The translations under genes were made by a program, and so were the position numbers. A stretch of DNA of 64,000 bases from Arcanobacterium bovis. GTDB lineage: Bacteria; Actinomycetota; Actinomycetes; Actinomycetales; Actinomycetaceae. Each line of letters opens with the position of its first letter. The stretch's first letter is position 1. Shown here piece after piece: positions 54,854 through 63,340 of this stretch. The notes under the pieces were generated by a model. That model did not search any database. It was not told the origin of the DNA and saw only the letters and a program-made list of their open reading frames with translations. The stretch covers positions 248,001-312,000 of the forward strand of contig NZ_SJDT01000003.1 in NCBI RefSeq assembly GCF_004331995.1, read 5' to 3'.

Positions 54854-55150
54854 TTGGTTGCTCACATCAAAGATGTGCAAGGAGCCCTTGTGGACTTCTG
54901 GGATTGGCAGATTCTTGGAAGCTGCAACAGCCTCGATCCAGAGTTCTTTTTCCATCCAGAAGGCGAACGTGGCGGTCCACGCCGACGACGTATTGAGCGC
55001 GCAAAGCGCATCTGCCAAAATTGCCCTGTAATCGAGCAGTGTCGCGACTACGCACTCTCACACAACGAACCATACGGAGTTTGGGGCGGACTCTCCGAAG
55101 AAGAACGCGGGCGTATTCTTCAGCAACGGCGCCGCGGCAGAACCGCTTAA
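54854..55150 (+). CDS. WhiB-family iron-sulfur transcription factor (WhiB3/WhiD-like)
   Basis: The 98-residue protein has the four cluster-binding cysteines Cys24, Cys54, Cys57 and Cys63 (CNSLDPEFFFHPEGERG, then CQNCPVIEQC) and the GVWGG turn at 75-79, followed by a basic C-terminus (RILQQRRRGRTA). The stretch FFHPEGERG and EPYGVWGGLSEEER closely recall WhiB3/WhiD, and its place between guaB and groES agrees with the mycobacterial whiB3 locus. Such proteins sense O2, NO or redox state and bind sigma factor. The start is TTG 54854 after GGAAGGA. A sigD-like gene, present here in mycobacteria, is absent. Confidence 0.92.
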   Translation: MVAHIKDVQGALVDFWDWQILGSCNSLDPEFFFHPEGERGGPRRRRIERAKRICQNCPVIEQCRDYALSHNEPYGVWGGLSEEERGRILQQRRRGRTA

Positions 55151-55206
55151 GCCAAGAAATACCTACTATTTCGTCACCCATCCACAATCTATTTAATTAA
55201 ATATTC

Positions 55207-55262
55207 AGCCTGAGCAGTTTTCTTGTACGAAGTTTTTTCTTCATACGTGAATTGCTCAGGCT
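55207..55262 (+). terminator. Intrinsic terminator after whiB
   Basis: AGCCTGAGCA (55207-55216) pairs with TGCTCAGGCT (55253-55262); an inner GTACGAAG/CTTCATAC-like stem adds stability, and TTTCGTTTTG follows. Confidence 0.8.
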
Positions 55263-55363
55263 TTTCGTTTTGTTAACCTCCATAGCGTAGAGTACTTAAC
55301 AAGAACACTCCATTGTTCTCATTATAGCGTTTACCTAGCGCGCTTCACAGAAAGGTGCTCTTC

Positions 55364-56512
55364 GTGAAAAAACGGCGGAACTTCCTCGCAATCATTGCGG
55401 CCTTTTCCCTGTTTGCAGTGGCAACTAGTCCGCTTACCGCACAGGGAGATGACTCCCCCACAAATCCACAGAAACTCAACTTCGTTCAGCTCGGAGATTC
55501 CTACTCCTCTGGAAATGGCGCAAACAGCTACTATGAGTTAAATTGCCATCGCTCACTCGAAAACTACGGCAACAAAACGGCGAGCACCCTTGCGGCGTCT
55601 TACCGAAACGTTGCGTGTGGCAACGCTGTGGGTGCAAATCTGATCGACACACCTCAGCACTTGGGAAAAATCTCGTTCGTAACGCGCGGATACAACATCC
55701 CCACCAGCGCATATCCAGATCAGGCAGCCGAGTGGCTAAATCGTGTCAAGGCGGAGAACCTCTGTGGACCCGTTCCGCTCGACAACGGTTTTTGGGAATA
55801 CCGAATGGTAGCTCCAGCACCGGCAGGTAATCTGTTCACTGCAACCCTTGAGTGCCACCTATACAACGATGTGCAGATAAAAGCAGTAACGCCTGATACA
55901 GACGCCGTCTTCCTTACTATCGGAGGCAATGATGCAAATTTCGTAGGCATCGTTTTGCACTGCTTCGTAATGCGCAACGCAAATACGTGTAAGACACGGC
56001 TAGATGCAGGCAGAAACGTTGCTACCACAACTGGACCAGCGTTGCTACAGAAAGTTCTGCAAGCGATTGACGAGCGCTCACACGGCCACGCACACGTCTA
56101 TCTACTCAACTATCCCGATCTACTCAACACTGATTTCTACACACTGCCAGAAGGACCAGCTGGTTGGTACAACGTTGGTAACGAGCTTCGATCTCTTCAA
56201 AAGGAGTACGACGGCGTTGAAACCGCTGCTCTCGAGGCAATGAACGCTTCAACCGATTCACAACGGTTCCACTTCGTAGATGTGAAGAAGGCATTTTTAG
56301 GTCACGGCTTGAACCCGTACATTTTTGCCGACCAAAGTAACTCATGGATAGTTCCGCCGCTGAGCAATTTCTCTATGTCTAGCTATATGCATCCAAATCA
56401 GACAGGTTGGAATGTGGAAGCAGGCGTGCTCACACAACACGTGCAACAAGATTTTGACACCGGAAAAGCACCGAGCCTCGATTTGGACGACGCTATACTA
56501 ATCGGACGATAG
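55364..56512 (+). CDS. Secreted SGNH/GDSL-type esterase or lipase
   Basis: The 382-residue protein has a signal peptide (KKRRNFLAIIAAFSLFAVA, then SPLTAQG). SGNH blocks are present: block I QLGDSYSSGNGA with the nucleophile Ser, block III TIGGNDANF with Asn, and block V SSYMHPNQTGW with the catalytic His. Seven or so cysteines in the mature part suggest disulfides. There is no LPXTG anchor. It resembles Streptomyces-type extracellular lipases and could act on host lipids, phospholipids or acyl esters. I placed the start at GTG 55364, eight bases after AGAAAGG. It has its own terminator and is monocistronic. Confidence 0.86.
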   Translation: MKKRRNFLAIIAAFSLFAVATSPLTAQGDDSPTNPQKLNFVQLGDSYSSGNGANSYYELNCHRSLENYGNKTASTLAASYRNVACGNAVGANLIDTPQHLGKISFVTRGYNIPTSAYPDQAAEWLNRVKAENLCGPVPLDNGFWEYRMVAPAPAGNLFTATLECHLYNDVQIKAVTPDTDAVFLTIGGNDANFVGIVLHCFVMRNANTCKTRLDAGRNVATTTGPALLQKVLQAIDERSHGHAHVYLLNYPDLLNTDFYTLPEGPAGWYNVGNELRSLQKEYDGVETAALEAMNASTDSQRFHFVDVKKAFLGHGLNPYIFADQSNSWIVPPLSNFSMSSYMHPNQTGWNVEAGVLTQHVQQDFDTGKAPSLDLDDAILIGR

Positions 56513-56566
56513 CTCTCGCGATTAACAAGACAAACTAATATCTTACGGCTCATATAGCGGTAGATA

Positions 56567-56600
56567 TGGTTGAGGGGCGGCATATGCCGCCCCTCAACCA
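56567..56600. terminator. 34-nt perfect palindrome, bidirectional terminator
   Basis: The stretch 56567-56600 is a complete palindrome centred on CATATG, between the convergent esterase (+) and groES (-) genes; ATTAAAT follows on the plus strand. Confidence 0.85.
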
Positions 56601-56613
56601 ATTAAATCTATGC

Positions 56614-56910
56614 TCAGCGCTCTACAATTGCGAGAATATCGCGTGCAGAGAGAATGATGTACTCATCAGCGCCGTACTTGACTTCGGTTCCGCCGTAACG
56701 GGAGTAGATAACAACGTCGCCAACTTTAACGTCAAGCGGAACGCGGTTACCGTTGTCGTCAATACGACCTGGTCCTACCGAAACAACAGTGCCTTCTTGT
56801 GGCTTTTCCTGAGCGCTGCCAGGAAGAACAAGACCGGAAGCGGTTGTTTCTTCTGCCTCAACCTGCTGGATGACAATGCGATCCTCGAGGGGCTTGATGG
56901 AGACCGACAT
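56614..56910 (-). CDS. groES: Co-chaperonin GroES
   Basis: The 98-residue protein contains [18 protein letters not shown] at the start, the mobile loop ([19 protein letters not shown]), VSVGPGRID, and [18 protein letters not shown]. It caps GroEL for protein folding. GGGGGAA precedes the start. A CIRCE element lies 124-150 bp upstream, so HrcA should repress it. Unlike in many actinobacteria, groEL does not follow; a terminator ends the unit directly. Confidence 0.97.
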   Translation of the reverse strand: MSVSIKPLEDRIVIQQVEAEETTASGLVLPGSAQEKPQEGTVVSVGPGRIDDNGNRVPLDVKVGDVVIYSRYGGTEVKYGADEYIILSARDILAIVER

Positions 56911-57033
56911 GCGGTTCCCCCTTTTCTAAACTCGTACCTTTGTTAACGAACCTAGTGGACCCGCCGTCGCGGGGGTCGAGCCCAATCCAGGGAGTAGCAT
57001 TTGCTACATACATAATAAAGATTATGCTTCTTC

Positions 57034-57060
57034 TAGCACTCGGTCAATTTGAGTGCTAAT
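57034..57060 (-). promoter_or_regulatory. CIRCE element (HrcA operator) of groES
   Basis: On the minus strand TTAGCACTC (57060-57052), nine bases, then GAGTGCTAG (57042-57034) matches the CIRCE consensus TTAGCACTC-N9-GAGTGCTAA with one mismatch at the last base. HrcA heat-shock control of groES follows from this. Confidence 0.93.
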
Positions 57061-57148
57061 ACGGGTGTAGAAACTCGCTATCTGCGAACGAAACACGGTA
57101 ACGCTTCTAGAGCGAAACAGTGTGCCCCATCTATGAGAGACTTATATT

Positions 57149-58351
57149 GTGAGCATTAAAGATCTACTGAGCGGGCGCGGCGCCGAACTCCTCGAATCTC
57201 TACCACCCTACTCAGAGACAAGTATTTTTGGACTCACCGAGCAACTTCGCAAGGCTGGCCACGAGCCACACCTCATCTCCGAAGCGCTCACCCAGTCGCG
57301 ACTGCGCGCGAAAGCACAGGCTAAATTCGGTGATTTTTCCTCAGGTTTGTACTTCACGCCTGCTGGTCTTGAACAAGCCACCCGCCTCAATGTGGCGGCT
57401 TTCCACGCCCAACGTTTCCGTGAAGAAGCTCAGTCGCAGCACGTGCTCGATTTTGGATGCGGTATTGGCGCGGATTCGATTGCTTTCGCAGGGTTGAATC
57501 TCAACGTCACCGCCGTCGAAATGGATGACGACGCCGCGGCGGCTGCCAGCGCAAACCTACGCTATTTTCCTGGCGCACGTGTTATTCATGCCGACGGGAA
57601 CTCTCTTGATTTAGCATCGCTTGGCACAGATGCTCTGTGGGTAGATCCTGCTCGCCGCCAAGGCGGAAAACGCATCAAAGACCCTGAACAATGGTATCCA
57701 GCACTGAGCAGCGCCATTGCAATGGCAGCAGAGTTTGCGAGTGCCGGAATAAAGATAGCTCCTGGAATTGACTACACGGTACTCCCCCGCAAATCCCATG
57801 TGCAGTGGATCAGTGTTGATGGCGACTTAGTTGAAGCGGTAGTTTGGCTCGGAGATGCGGCACCACAGGCAGGTAGAAGCGCTCTGATTTTGAAAGACGG
57901 GCGCTCACACGTATTCGATTCAGGCAGTTCCGATCCTCGTTTGCCAGCTATCGAGTTGGAACCTAAGGAACTTGGAGACTACATTTTTGAGCCTGATCCC
58001 GCTATTATCCGGTCTGGATCAATCATGGCGCTGGCAGATCAGCACAAGATTTCACCCGTTTCTTCCCGCATCGCTTATCTCACGGGCGATGATGAAATTC
58101 TTAGCCCCTTTGTGTCCACTTTCAAAGTGGAGTGCGTGTGCGATCTCAATCCCAAAGTATTGCGCAAAACATTAGCTGAAAAAGGAATTGGGCGGGTGGA
58201 AATTAAGAAACGCGGCACCGATATACTGCCCGAAGAGCTACGCAAAAAGCTCAAGCTTGATCCAAAACAGCCACATGCAGCAACGATTATTGCCACTCCC
58301 CTGCTTGGGAAACACCGGGCCGTCATATCAACTCGAATCAGCGAGCGTTAA
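57149..58351 (+). CDS. Class I SAM-dependent methyltransferase with THUMP-like C-terminus
   Basis: The 400-residue protein has an N-terminal helical part, then the SAM-binding motif VLDFGCGIGADSIAFAG, VTAVEMDDDAAAAASANL (acidic residue of motif II) and DALWVDPARRQGGKR (DPPR-like motif IV region). The end (LDPKQPHAATIIATPLLGKHRAVIS) fits the THUMP-like domain found in uncharacterised actinobacterial proteins. A role in RNA modification is likely but unproven. The start is GTG at 57149. It is divergent from groES. Confidence 0.78.
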   Translation: MSIKDLLSGRGAELLESLPPYSETSIFGLTEQLRKAGHEPHLISEALTQSRLRAKAQAKFGDFSSGLYFTPAGLEQATRLNVAAFHAQRFREEAQSQHVLDFGCGIGADSIAFAGLNLNVTAVEMDDDAAAAASANLRYFPGARVIHADGNSLDLASLGTDALWVDPARRQGGKRIKDPEQWYPALSSAIAMAAEFASAGIKIAPGIDYTVLPRKSHVQWISVDGDLVEAVVWLGDAAPQAGRSALILKDGRSHVFDSGSSDPRLPAIELEPKELGDYIFEPDPAIIRSGSIMALADQHKISPVSSRIAYLTGDDEILSPFVSTFKVECVCDLNPKVLRKTLAEKGIGRVEIKKRGTDILPEELRKKLKLDPKQPHAATIIATPLLGKHRAVISTRISER

Positions 58352-58357
58352 TTAGTT

Positions 58358-58413
58358 GTTTTGTGGGGATCGCGTCTGCAACGTGCGATTGCAAAACGCG
58401 ATCCCCACAAAAC
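58358..58413. terminator. 18-bp bidirectional hairpin
   Basis: The arms 58358-58375 and 58396-58413 pair over 18 bp; TGCA/TGCA extends the stem inside. It separates the methyltransferase gene (+) and rbsD (-). Confidence 0.85.
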
Positions 58414-58466
58414 TAGCTCACCTAGAGCAAGAGAACCACAAAGGTTGAGGTTGAATATCTGCCTAT

Positions 58467-58862
58467 CTAAAAGGGCACACCGCAGTGGAAAATCACGTTA
58501 GCGTACGGGGTTGTTTCACCAGTCCTAATAACAAATGAGGCCTGCTCAACCTGCCGCTTTAGATCCTCGTGTGACACATATTCAATAGTGCCAGCACAAT
58601 TGCCAACTCGGTCTTCAACCCATGTTTGCGCAACCGTGCCGTTGACCTCATGAGCCAAGGTCACACCCTCAATCACCACTTCTTTGAGTACCGCATCAAG
58701 AACCTGCGTAAACCGCGGTATGCCAAATACCAAGGCGAGGTCAATCACCTCAACATGCTGCGGAATAGGCAATCCACAATCGGCTACCACGAATGTATCC
58801 ATGTGCCCGAGCCGTGCGATGGCTCTGTTCAAATCAGGATTGAGGATCCCGTCCTTTTTCAC
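58467..58862 (-). CDS. rbsD: D-ribose pyranase
   Basis: The 131-residue protein converts beta-pyranose to beta-furanose ribose before phosphorylation. GILNPDLNRAIARLGHMDTFVVADCGLPIP includes the catalytic His and the conserved start; the C-terminus YANVIFHCGVPF matches the family. GTG 58862 directly follows the rbsK stop, and AGGAGG lies six bases before it. It is the last gene of the rbs operon. Confidence 0.95.
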   Translation of the reverse strand: MKKDGILNPDLNRAIARLGHMDTFVVADCGLPIPQHVEVIDLALVFGIPRFTQVLDAVLKEVVIEGVTLAHEVNGTVAQTWVEDRVGNCAGTIEYVSHEDLKRQVEQASFVIRTGETTPYANVIFHCGVPF

Positions 58863-59780
58863 CTATGCCTCCTGAACTTCGGGAAGTTGTTCGACTGAGC
58901 GTGCATACGACGTCTGCGCGCCATGCCCTGTGCATGCAAACGCCCCAACTCGCACTGCAAACCGAGCAGCTTCTTCAAGCGAATCCCCAGCTGCCAAGCG
59001 GTAAGCAAGACCACCCACAAAGGCATCGCCAGCGCCGGTGGTATCCACGACATCTACCCGGGGCGACGCGACCTCAACCACAGCGTCGTCGCGCGCAACG
59101 AGAGCACCCTGCGCCCCGAGCGTCATCACCACCGAAGCGAAGCCCTGTGCTCGAAGCGCCGTCACAATATCGAAAGGAGAGGACGATTCTGTGATTGGCA
59201 CTCCGAGCTGATCTAATACGAGGGCTCCCTCGTGCTCATTGATCACGAGCGGATCGGCCTTGAGTAGAAGGTCATGATCTACCTCAACAACTGGAGCAAG
59301 ATTGATAATCAGGCGATGCTGAGCGAGCCGTGCTGCAGTTTCAAATCCCGTCCGCGGAATTTCACCTTGCAGTACCACGATGGAAGCAGCGCTAATGAGA
59401 TCAGCACTTTCTTCCACCAGCTCATTGGTCATGTAGGCATTGGCTCCGCTGATCACGATGATGTTGTTCTCACCAGCGTTATCAACGGCGACGACGGCGA
59501 GTCCAGTCACGTCGTCTACCTCACGTACGCCCGCAAGATCAACGCCGGACTCTTTGAGGAACTGCAACGCAGGCGCCGCATTGGCATCCTGCCCTACGGC
59601 CCCTATCATCGCCACGTCCGCGCCTAGGGCTGCCGCTGCAACCGCTTGATTGGCACCTTTTCCACCTGGGGCGATATTGCCGCCCCGACCATGCAATGTT
59701 TCGCCTGGCAGTGGATGCCTATCAACGCGAATCATCAGATCCGCATTGATAGACCCCACCACTACAATCTTGTTTGTCAC
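58863..59780 (-). CDS. rbsK: Ribokinase
   Basis: The 305-residue PfkB kinase phosphorylates ribose to ribose-5-phosphate. VVVGSINADLMIRVDRHPLPGETLHG, GGKGANQAVAAAALGA (sugar site) and the catalytic DTTGAGDAFVGGLAYRLA are standard ribokinase motifs. It overlaps rbsB by 4 nt (ATGA) and abuts rbsD. The other ribokinase-like gene at 47.5 kb belongs to the deoxyribose operon. Confidence 0.95.
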   Translation of the reverse strand: MTNKIVVVGSINADLMIRVDRHPLPGETLHGRGGNIAPGGKGANQAVAAAALGADVAMIGAVGQDANAAPALQFLKESGVDLAGVREVDDVTGLAVVAVDNAGENNIIVISGANAYMTNELVEESADLISAASIVVLQGEIPRTGFETAARLAQHRLIINLAPVVEVDHDLLLKADPLVINEHEGALVLDQLGVPITESSSPFDIVTALRAQGFASVVMTLGAQGALVARDDAVVEVASPRVDVVDTTGAGDAFVGGLAYRLAAGDSLEEAARFAVRVGAFACTGHGAQTSYARSVEQLPEVQEA

Positions 59781-60724
59781 TTGACTTCGCCCACGTTTTC
59801 CTTGGTCACGGTCACAACTGAAACTGGAACTTCAGCTTCTACCTTGCCACCATCGAGTGCTTTCTTTGCTTGCTGGATAGCAAGCTTACCAAGCTGTTCT
59901 GGTTGCTGTGCAATCGTTGCAACCATGCGATCAGCCTTGATAGCTGCAAGTCCATCCTTCGTACCGTCGAAACCAACTACCTTGATACCCTTAGGGTTCT
60001 GTCCCAATGCCTCGATTGCACCCAGTGCCATCTCGTCGTTTTCAGCAAAAATTCCCTTGATGTTTGGATTTGCTTGGAGAAGGTTGTTGGTTACGTCCAA
60101 GCCCTTCGCGCGATCAAACTCAGCGGTTTGCTTGGCCGCAACTTTGATACCTTTGAACGCAGCAATTCCCTGCTCAAAGCCCTTGCCACGGTCACGAGAG
60201 GCAGACGAACCCGGCACACCTTGGAGCACGAGCACTTCACCGTTTTCGCCAATTGCCTTAGCCAACGACTCAGCAGCTTGCTTGCCACCTGCAACGTTAT
60301 CGGAAGAGACGAAAGAGGTGAGCTGGGCACCTGTCACGCCACGATCCACTGCAATCACTGGAATCTTGGCTTCATTGAGCTTCTTCACGCCAGGTGCAGC
60401 AGCATCGGAATCCACCGGATTGATAATCACGAGGTTCGCGCCAGTAGCGATTGCGTTGTCGATCTGGTTGGTTTGGGTTGCTGCGTCGTCACGAGCATCC
60501 TGAACTTGGAGTTCGACGCCGGCTGCATCCGCTTCTTTCTGAGCACCGTCACGGAGTTGGACGAAGAATGGGTTGGAGAGGGTCGAAACCAACAGCACAA
60601 CTTTCTTCTTCTCGCCACCGGACTTACCGCCGTCGGCAGATGAATCGCGGTTACATGCGCTCAGGCTCGTAACTGCTAACGCGCTCGCAGCGAAAATAGC
60701 TGCAACCTTACGGAACTTCTTCAT
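59777..60724 (-). CDS. rbsB: Ribose ABC transporter, substrate-binding lipoprotein
   Basis: The 315-residue protein has a lipoprotein signal (MKKFRKVAAIFAASALAV, then lipobox LSAC with Cys23-24) and a type I periplasmic-binding fold: VVLLVSTLSNPFFVQLRDGAQKEA, NPVDSDA, VDRGVTGA and GIFAENDEMALGAIEAL. It delivers ribose to RbsAC. I placed the start at ATG 60724 after AAGGAAA; a longer frame from 60796 would overlap rbsC and lacks the signal at its start. Confidence 0.94.
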   Translation of the reverse strand: MKKFRKVAAIFAASALAVTSLSACNRDSSADGGKSGGEKKKVVLLVSTLSNPFFVQLRDGAQKEADAAGVELQVQDARDDAATQTNQIDNAIATGANLVIINPVDSDAAAPGVKKLNEAKIPVIAVDRGVTGAQLTSFVSSDNVAGGKQAAESLAKAIGENGEVLVLQGVPGSSASRDRGKGFEQGIAAFKGIKVAAKQTAEFDRAKGLDVTNNLLQANPNIKGIFAENDEMALGAIEALGQNPKGIKVVGFDGTKDGLAAIKADRMVATIAQQPEQLGKLAIQQAKKALDGGKVEAEVPVSVVTVTKENVGEVK

Positions 60725-60770
60725 CGGAGTTTCCTTTCTTGTTTTACAACTGATTTCAGTTGTGGTTTTC

Positions 60771-61760
60771 TTAATCGTTTTTCCGGCGTAGCACATCGAT
60801 TCCTACCGCAACCGCGATAACACAACCGATCACTACTTGCTGCCAGAAAGAATTGACATTGAGGATATTGAGGCCGTTGCGAATAACGGCCAAGAGCAAG
60901 GCACCCACGAGCGTGCCCGAGGCTTTTCCGGAACCACCTGCGAGCGAAGCACCACCAATAACGACGGCGGCAATCGCGTCCATTTCATAGCCGGTGGCGG
61001 CGCCAGGTTGTGCAGAGGAGAGTCGACCCGCGATCAACAGTCCTGCAAATCCGGCAAATAATCCCGAAAGTGCATAAACCGATACCAAAGTACGCTTTAC
61101 CGGTAGACCAGATAAACGCGCCGCCTCAAGGTTTCCACCAACGGCATACATCGAGCGTCCCAACACAGTGCGGCTGAGAATAAACCAGCACACCACGCCT
61201 GCCACAGCCAGCATAATCACAGGCACAGGCACCGGGCCGATATACGAACCGAGGAAATTCACCTCTGGAGCCGTTGGAATCGGGCGGCCATCTGAGAGCA
61301 CCAGCGTCAAGCCGCGAGCCACGGACATCATCGCCAACGTGGCAATAAATGCAGGGAGTTTGCCGTATGCGACGCCAATACCCGAAATAACGCCTGCTAA
61401 AAGCCCCACAAGCAGCCCGATAAGCAAAGTCACGAAGCCCGGCAAACCAATATTGGTAAACATATATGCGCTCACCATCGCACCCAAGGCAGCAATTGAT
61501 CCCACTGCGAGGTCAATACCAGCAGTGACGATCACGAAAGTCATGCCGAATGCCAAAATTGCGGTGGTCGCGGATTGGATTCCCACGTTGAGCAGATTCT
61601 GCGTGGTGAGGAAGTTGGGCGTAGCAATAAACAGCGCGATGCACAGCACCACGAGGCCTACAAGTGCGCCATTTTCTGCCAAGAAATGCCCTATTTTCGA
61701 ATGGCGTGGAGCGCTCAGCGACTTCTTTGCCGCCGGGGTTGTCTCAGTAGCTGATGTCAT
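60771..61760 (-). CDS. rbsC: Ribose ABC transporter permease
   Basis: The 329-residue protein has eight to ten hydrophobic segments. GMTFVIVTAGIDLAVGSIAALGAMV and YAVGGNLEAARLSGLPV are hallmarks of the RbsC/AraH permease family, and VVIGGASLAGGSGKASGTLVGALLL follows. Its start touches the rbsA stop (TGATG) and it lies 46 nt before rbsB. Confidence 0.95.
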   Translation of the reverse strand: MTSATETTPAAKKSLSAPRHSKIGHFLAENGALVGLVVLCIALFIATPNFLTTQNLLNVGIQSATTAILAFGMTFVIVTAGIDLAVGSIAALGAMVSAYMFTNIGLPGFVTLLIGLLVGLLAGVISGIGVAYGKLPAFIATLAMMSVARGLTLVLSDGRPIPTAPEVNFLGSYIGPVPVPVIMLAVAGVVCWFILSRTVLGRSMYAVGGNLEAARLSGLPVKRTLVSVYALSGLFAGFAGLLIAGRLSSAQPGAATGYEMDAIAAVVIGGASLAGGSGKASGTLVGALLLAVIRNGLNILNVNSFWQQVVIGCVIAVAVGIDVLRRKND

Positions 61761-63340
61761 CAGAGTTCTCCTTCATGAAAAGCTTGTTTGCCTTGGGGTT
61801 CATTGTTTGTCGTAGCACTGCCATCTGTTGGCACGTCGTGGGTATGCACCGCGGAAGTCACATTGCGCACCGCCAGAGTCATCACTGCATCTTGGGTGGC
61901 TTGCGCCGCATCAAGTTCGCCAGCGATCCGCCCTCGGCTCATCACCAAGATGCGATCACTCATTCCCAAGACCTCTGGTAGTTCGGATGACACCATCAGC
62001 ACGGCACCGCCACGAGCCGTTACTTCATTGATGAGCTGGTAAATCTCGACTTTCGCACCAACGTCAACACCGCGGGTCGGCTCGTCGAGTAGCAACACGT
62101 GGGAATTTGCCAGCATCCAGCGCCCAAACACGACTTTCTGCTGATTTCCGCCCGAAAGATTGCGTATTTTCTGATCCACCGATGCCATACGCACGCGGAG
62201 TTTCTCCGCAACACTTGTGGCACGACGTCGTTGCCCGCGTCGATCCGCAAGCCCCATTTTCGCAGTGCTTTTTAGCGTGGCGTATCCCAAGTTTTCATTC
62301 ACAGAAGCATCGAGTACCAGCCCCTGTACCTTGCGATCTTCTGGCACATGCCCAAGACCAGCCGCAATGCCGGCTGCCACGTTGAAACGTGGAATGGCTT
62401 TTCCACGTACGGTCACTGTGCCGGCGTCATAAGGATCAGCGCCAGCGATGGAACGAACGACTTCTGTTCTTCCTGCACCAACAAGCCCTGCGATGCCAAC
62501 TACTTCCCCAGCTCGAACACTGAAAGTGACATCTTCAAATACGCCTTCGCGCGTCAGACCTTTCACTTCGAGCAAAGTCTCGCCCAACTCAGATTTCTGA
62601 CGCGGGAACTGTTGGTCGATCGAGCGTCCCACCATGAGCTGAACAAGTTGATTTTCAGGTGTCTTAGCTGGAACTTCTTCGATGAACTGCCCATCGCGCA
62701 ACACTGTTACGGTATCGCCTATTTCGGCGATCTCGTCGAGGTGATGGGAAATGAACACCATTGCCACGCCCTTAGCACGCAGATCATTCATCACCGCGAA
62801 TAGCTGGGCAATTTCAGGTTTTGTGAGCGTCGCTGTTGGCTCATCTAAGATGAGGATGCGCGCGTTTTGACTCAATGCCTTGGCAATCTCAACCAGCTGC
62901 TGTTTGGCCACGCCGAGCCGATGAACCGGCGTGGAAAGATCCACGTCCAAGCCAATGATATCGAGCGCTTCGCGGGCTCTCCGGAAAGTCTCACGCTTGT
63001 CAAATAACCCCATTTTGCTTGGAGTTCGTCCCAACATAATATTTTCCGCCACCGAAAGGTTCGGAGCCAGATTCAGTTCTTGGTGAATAGTTGCGATGCC
63101 AAAGGATTCCGCCGCTTTCGTGCTTGGCAACGAAACTTCGCGTCCATCGATCAGGATTCGACCGCCGTCGGGCTGATAAATACCCGACATCATCTTGATA
63201 AGCGTGGACTTTCCGGCTCCGTTCTCACCGAGGAGAACTTGTACCTGCCCCGGACGCACCGGCACCGTGACGTCGTCGATAACCGTTACCGGGCCAAAAC
63301 GCTTCGTAACGTGATCGAGCACTAATACAGGTTCCGTCAT
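61760..63340 (-). CDS. rbsA: Ribose ABC transporter, double ATP-binding protein
   Basis: The 526-residue protein has two ATPase domains. The first has Walker A LLGENGAGKSTLIKMM, signature LGVAKQQLVEIAKAL and Walker B ILILDEPTATLT. The second has a degenerate Walker A (VGIAGLVGAGRTEVVRSIAG), signature NLSGGNQQKVVFGRWM and Walker B VLLLDEPTRGVDVG. This asymmetry is normal for sugar-type RbsA/MglA. It overlaps the regulator stop by 4 nt and rbsC by 1 nt. Confidence 0.95.
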   Translation of the reverse strand: MTEPVLVLDHVTKRFGPVTVIDDVTVPVRPGQVQVLLGENGAGKSTLIKMMSGIYQPDGGRILIDGREVSLPSTKAAESFGIATIHQELNLAPNLSVAENIMLGRTPSKMGLFDKRETFRRAREALDIIGLDVDLSTPVHRLGVAKQQLVEIAKALSQNARILILDEPTATLTKPEIAQLFAVMNDLRAKGVAMVFISHHLDEIAEIGDTVTVLRDGQFIEEVPAKTPENQLVQLMVGRSIDQQFPRQKSELGETLLEVKGLTREGVFEDVTFSVRAGEVVGIAGLVGAGRTEVVRSIAGADPYDAGTVTVRGKAIPRFNVAAGIAAGLGHVPEDRKVQGLVLDASVNENLGYATLKSTAKMGLADRRGQRRRATSVAEKLRVRMASVDQKIRNLSGGNQQKVVFGRWMLANSHVLLLDEPTRGVDVGAKVEIYQLINEVTARGGAVLMVSSELPEVLGMSDRILVMSRGRIAGELDAAQATQDAVMTLAVRNVTSAVHTHDVPTDGSATTNNEPQGKQAFHEGEL

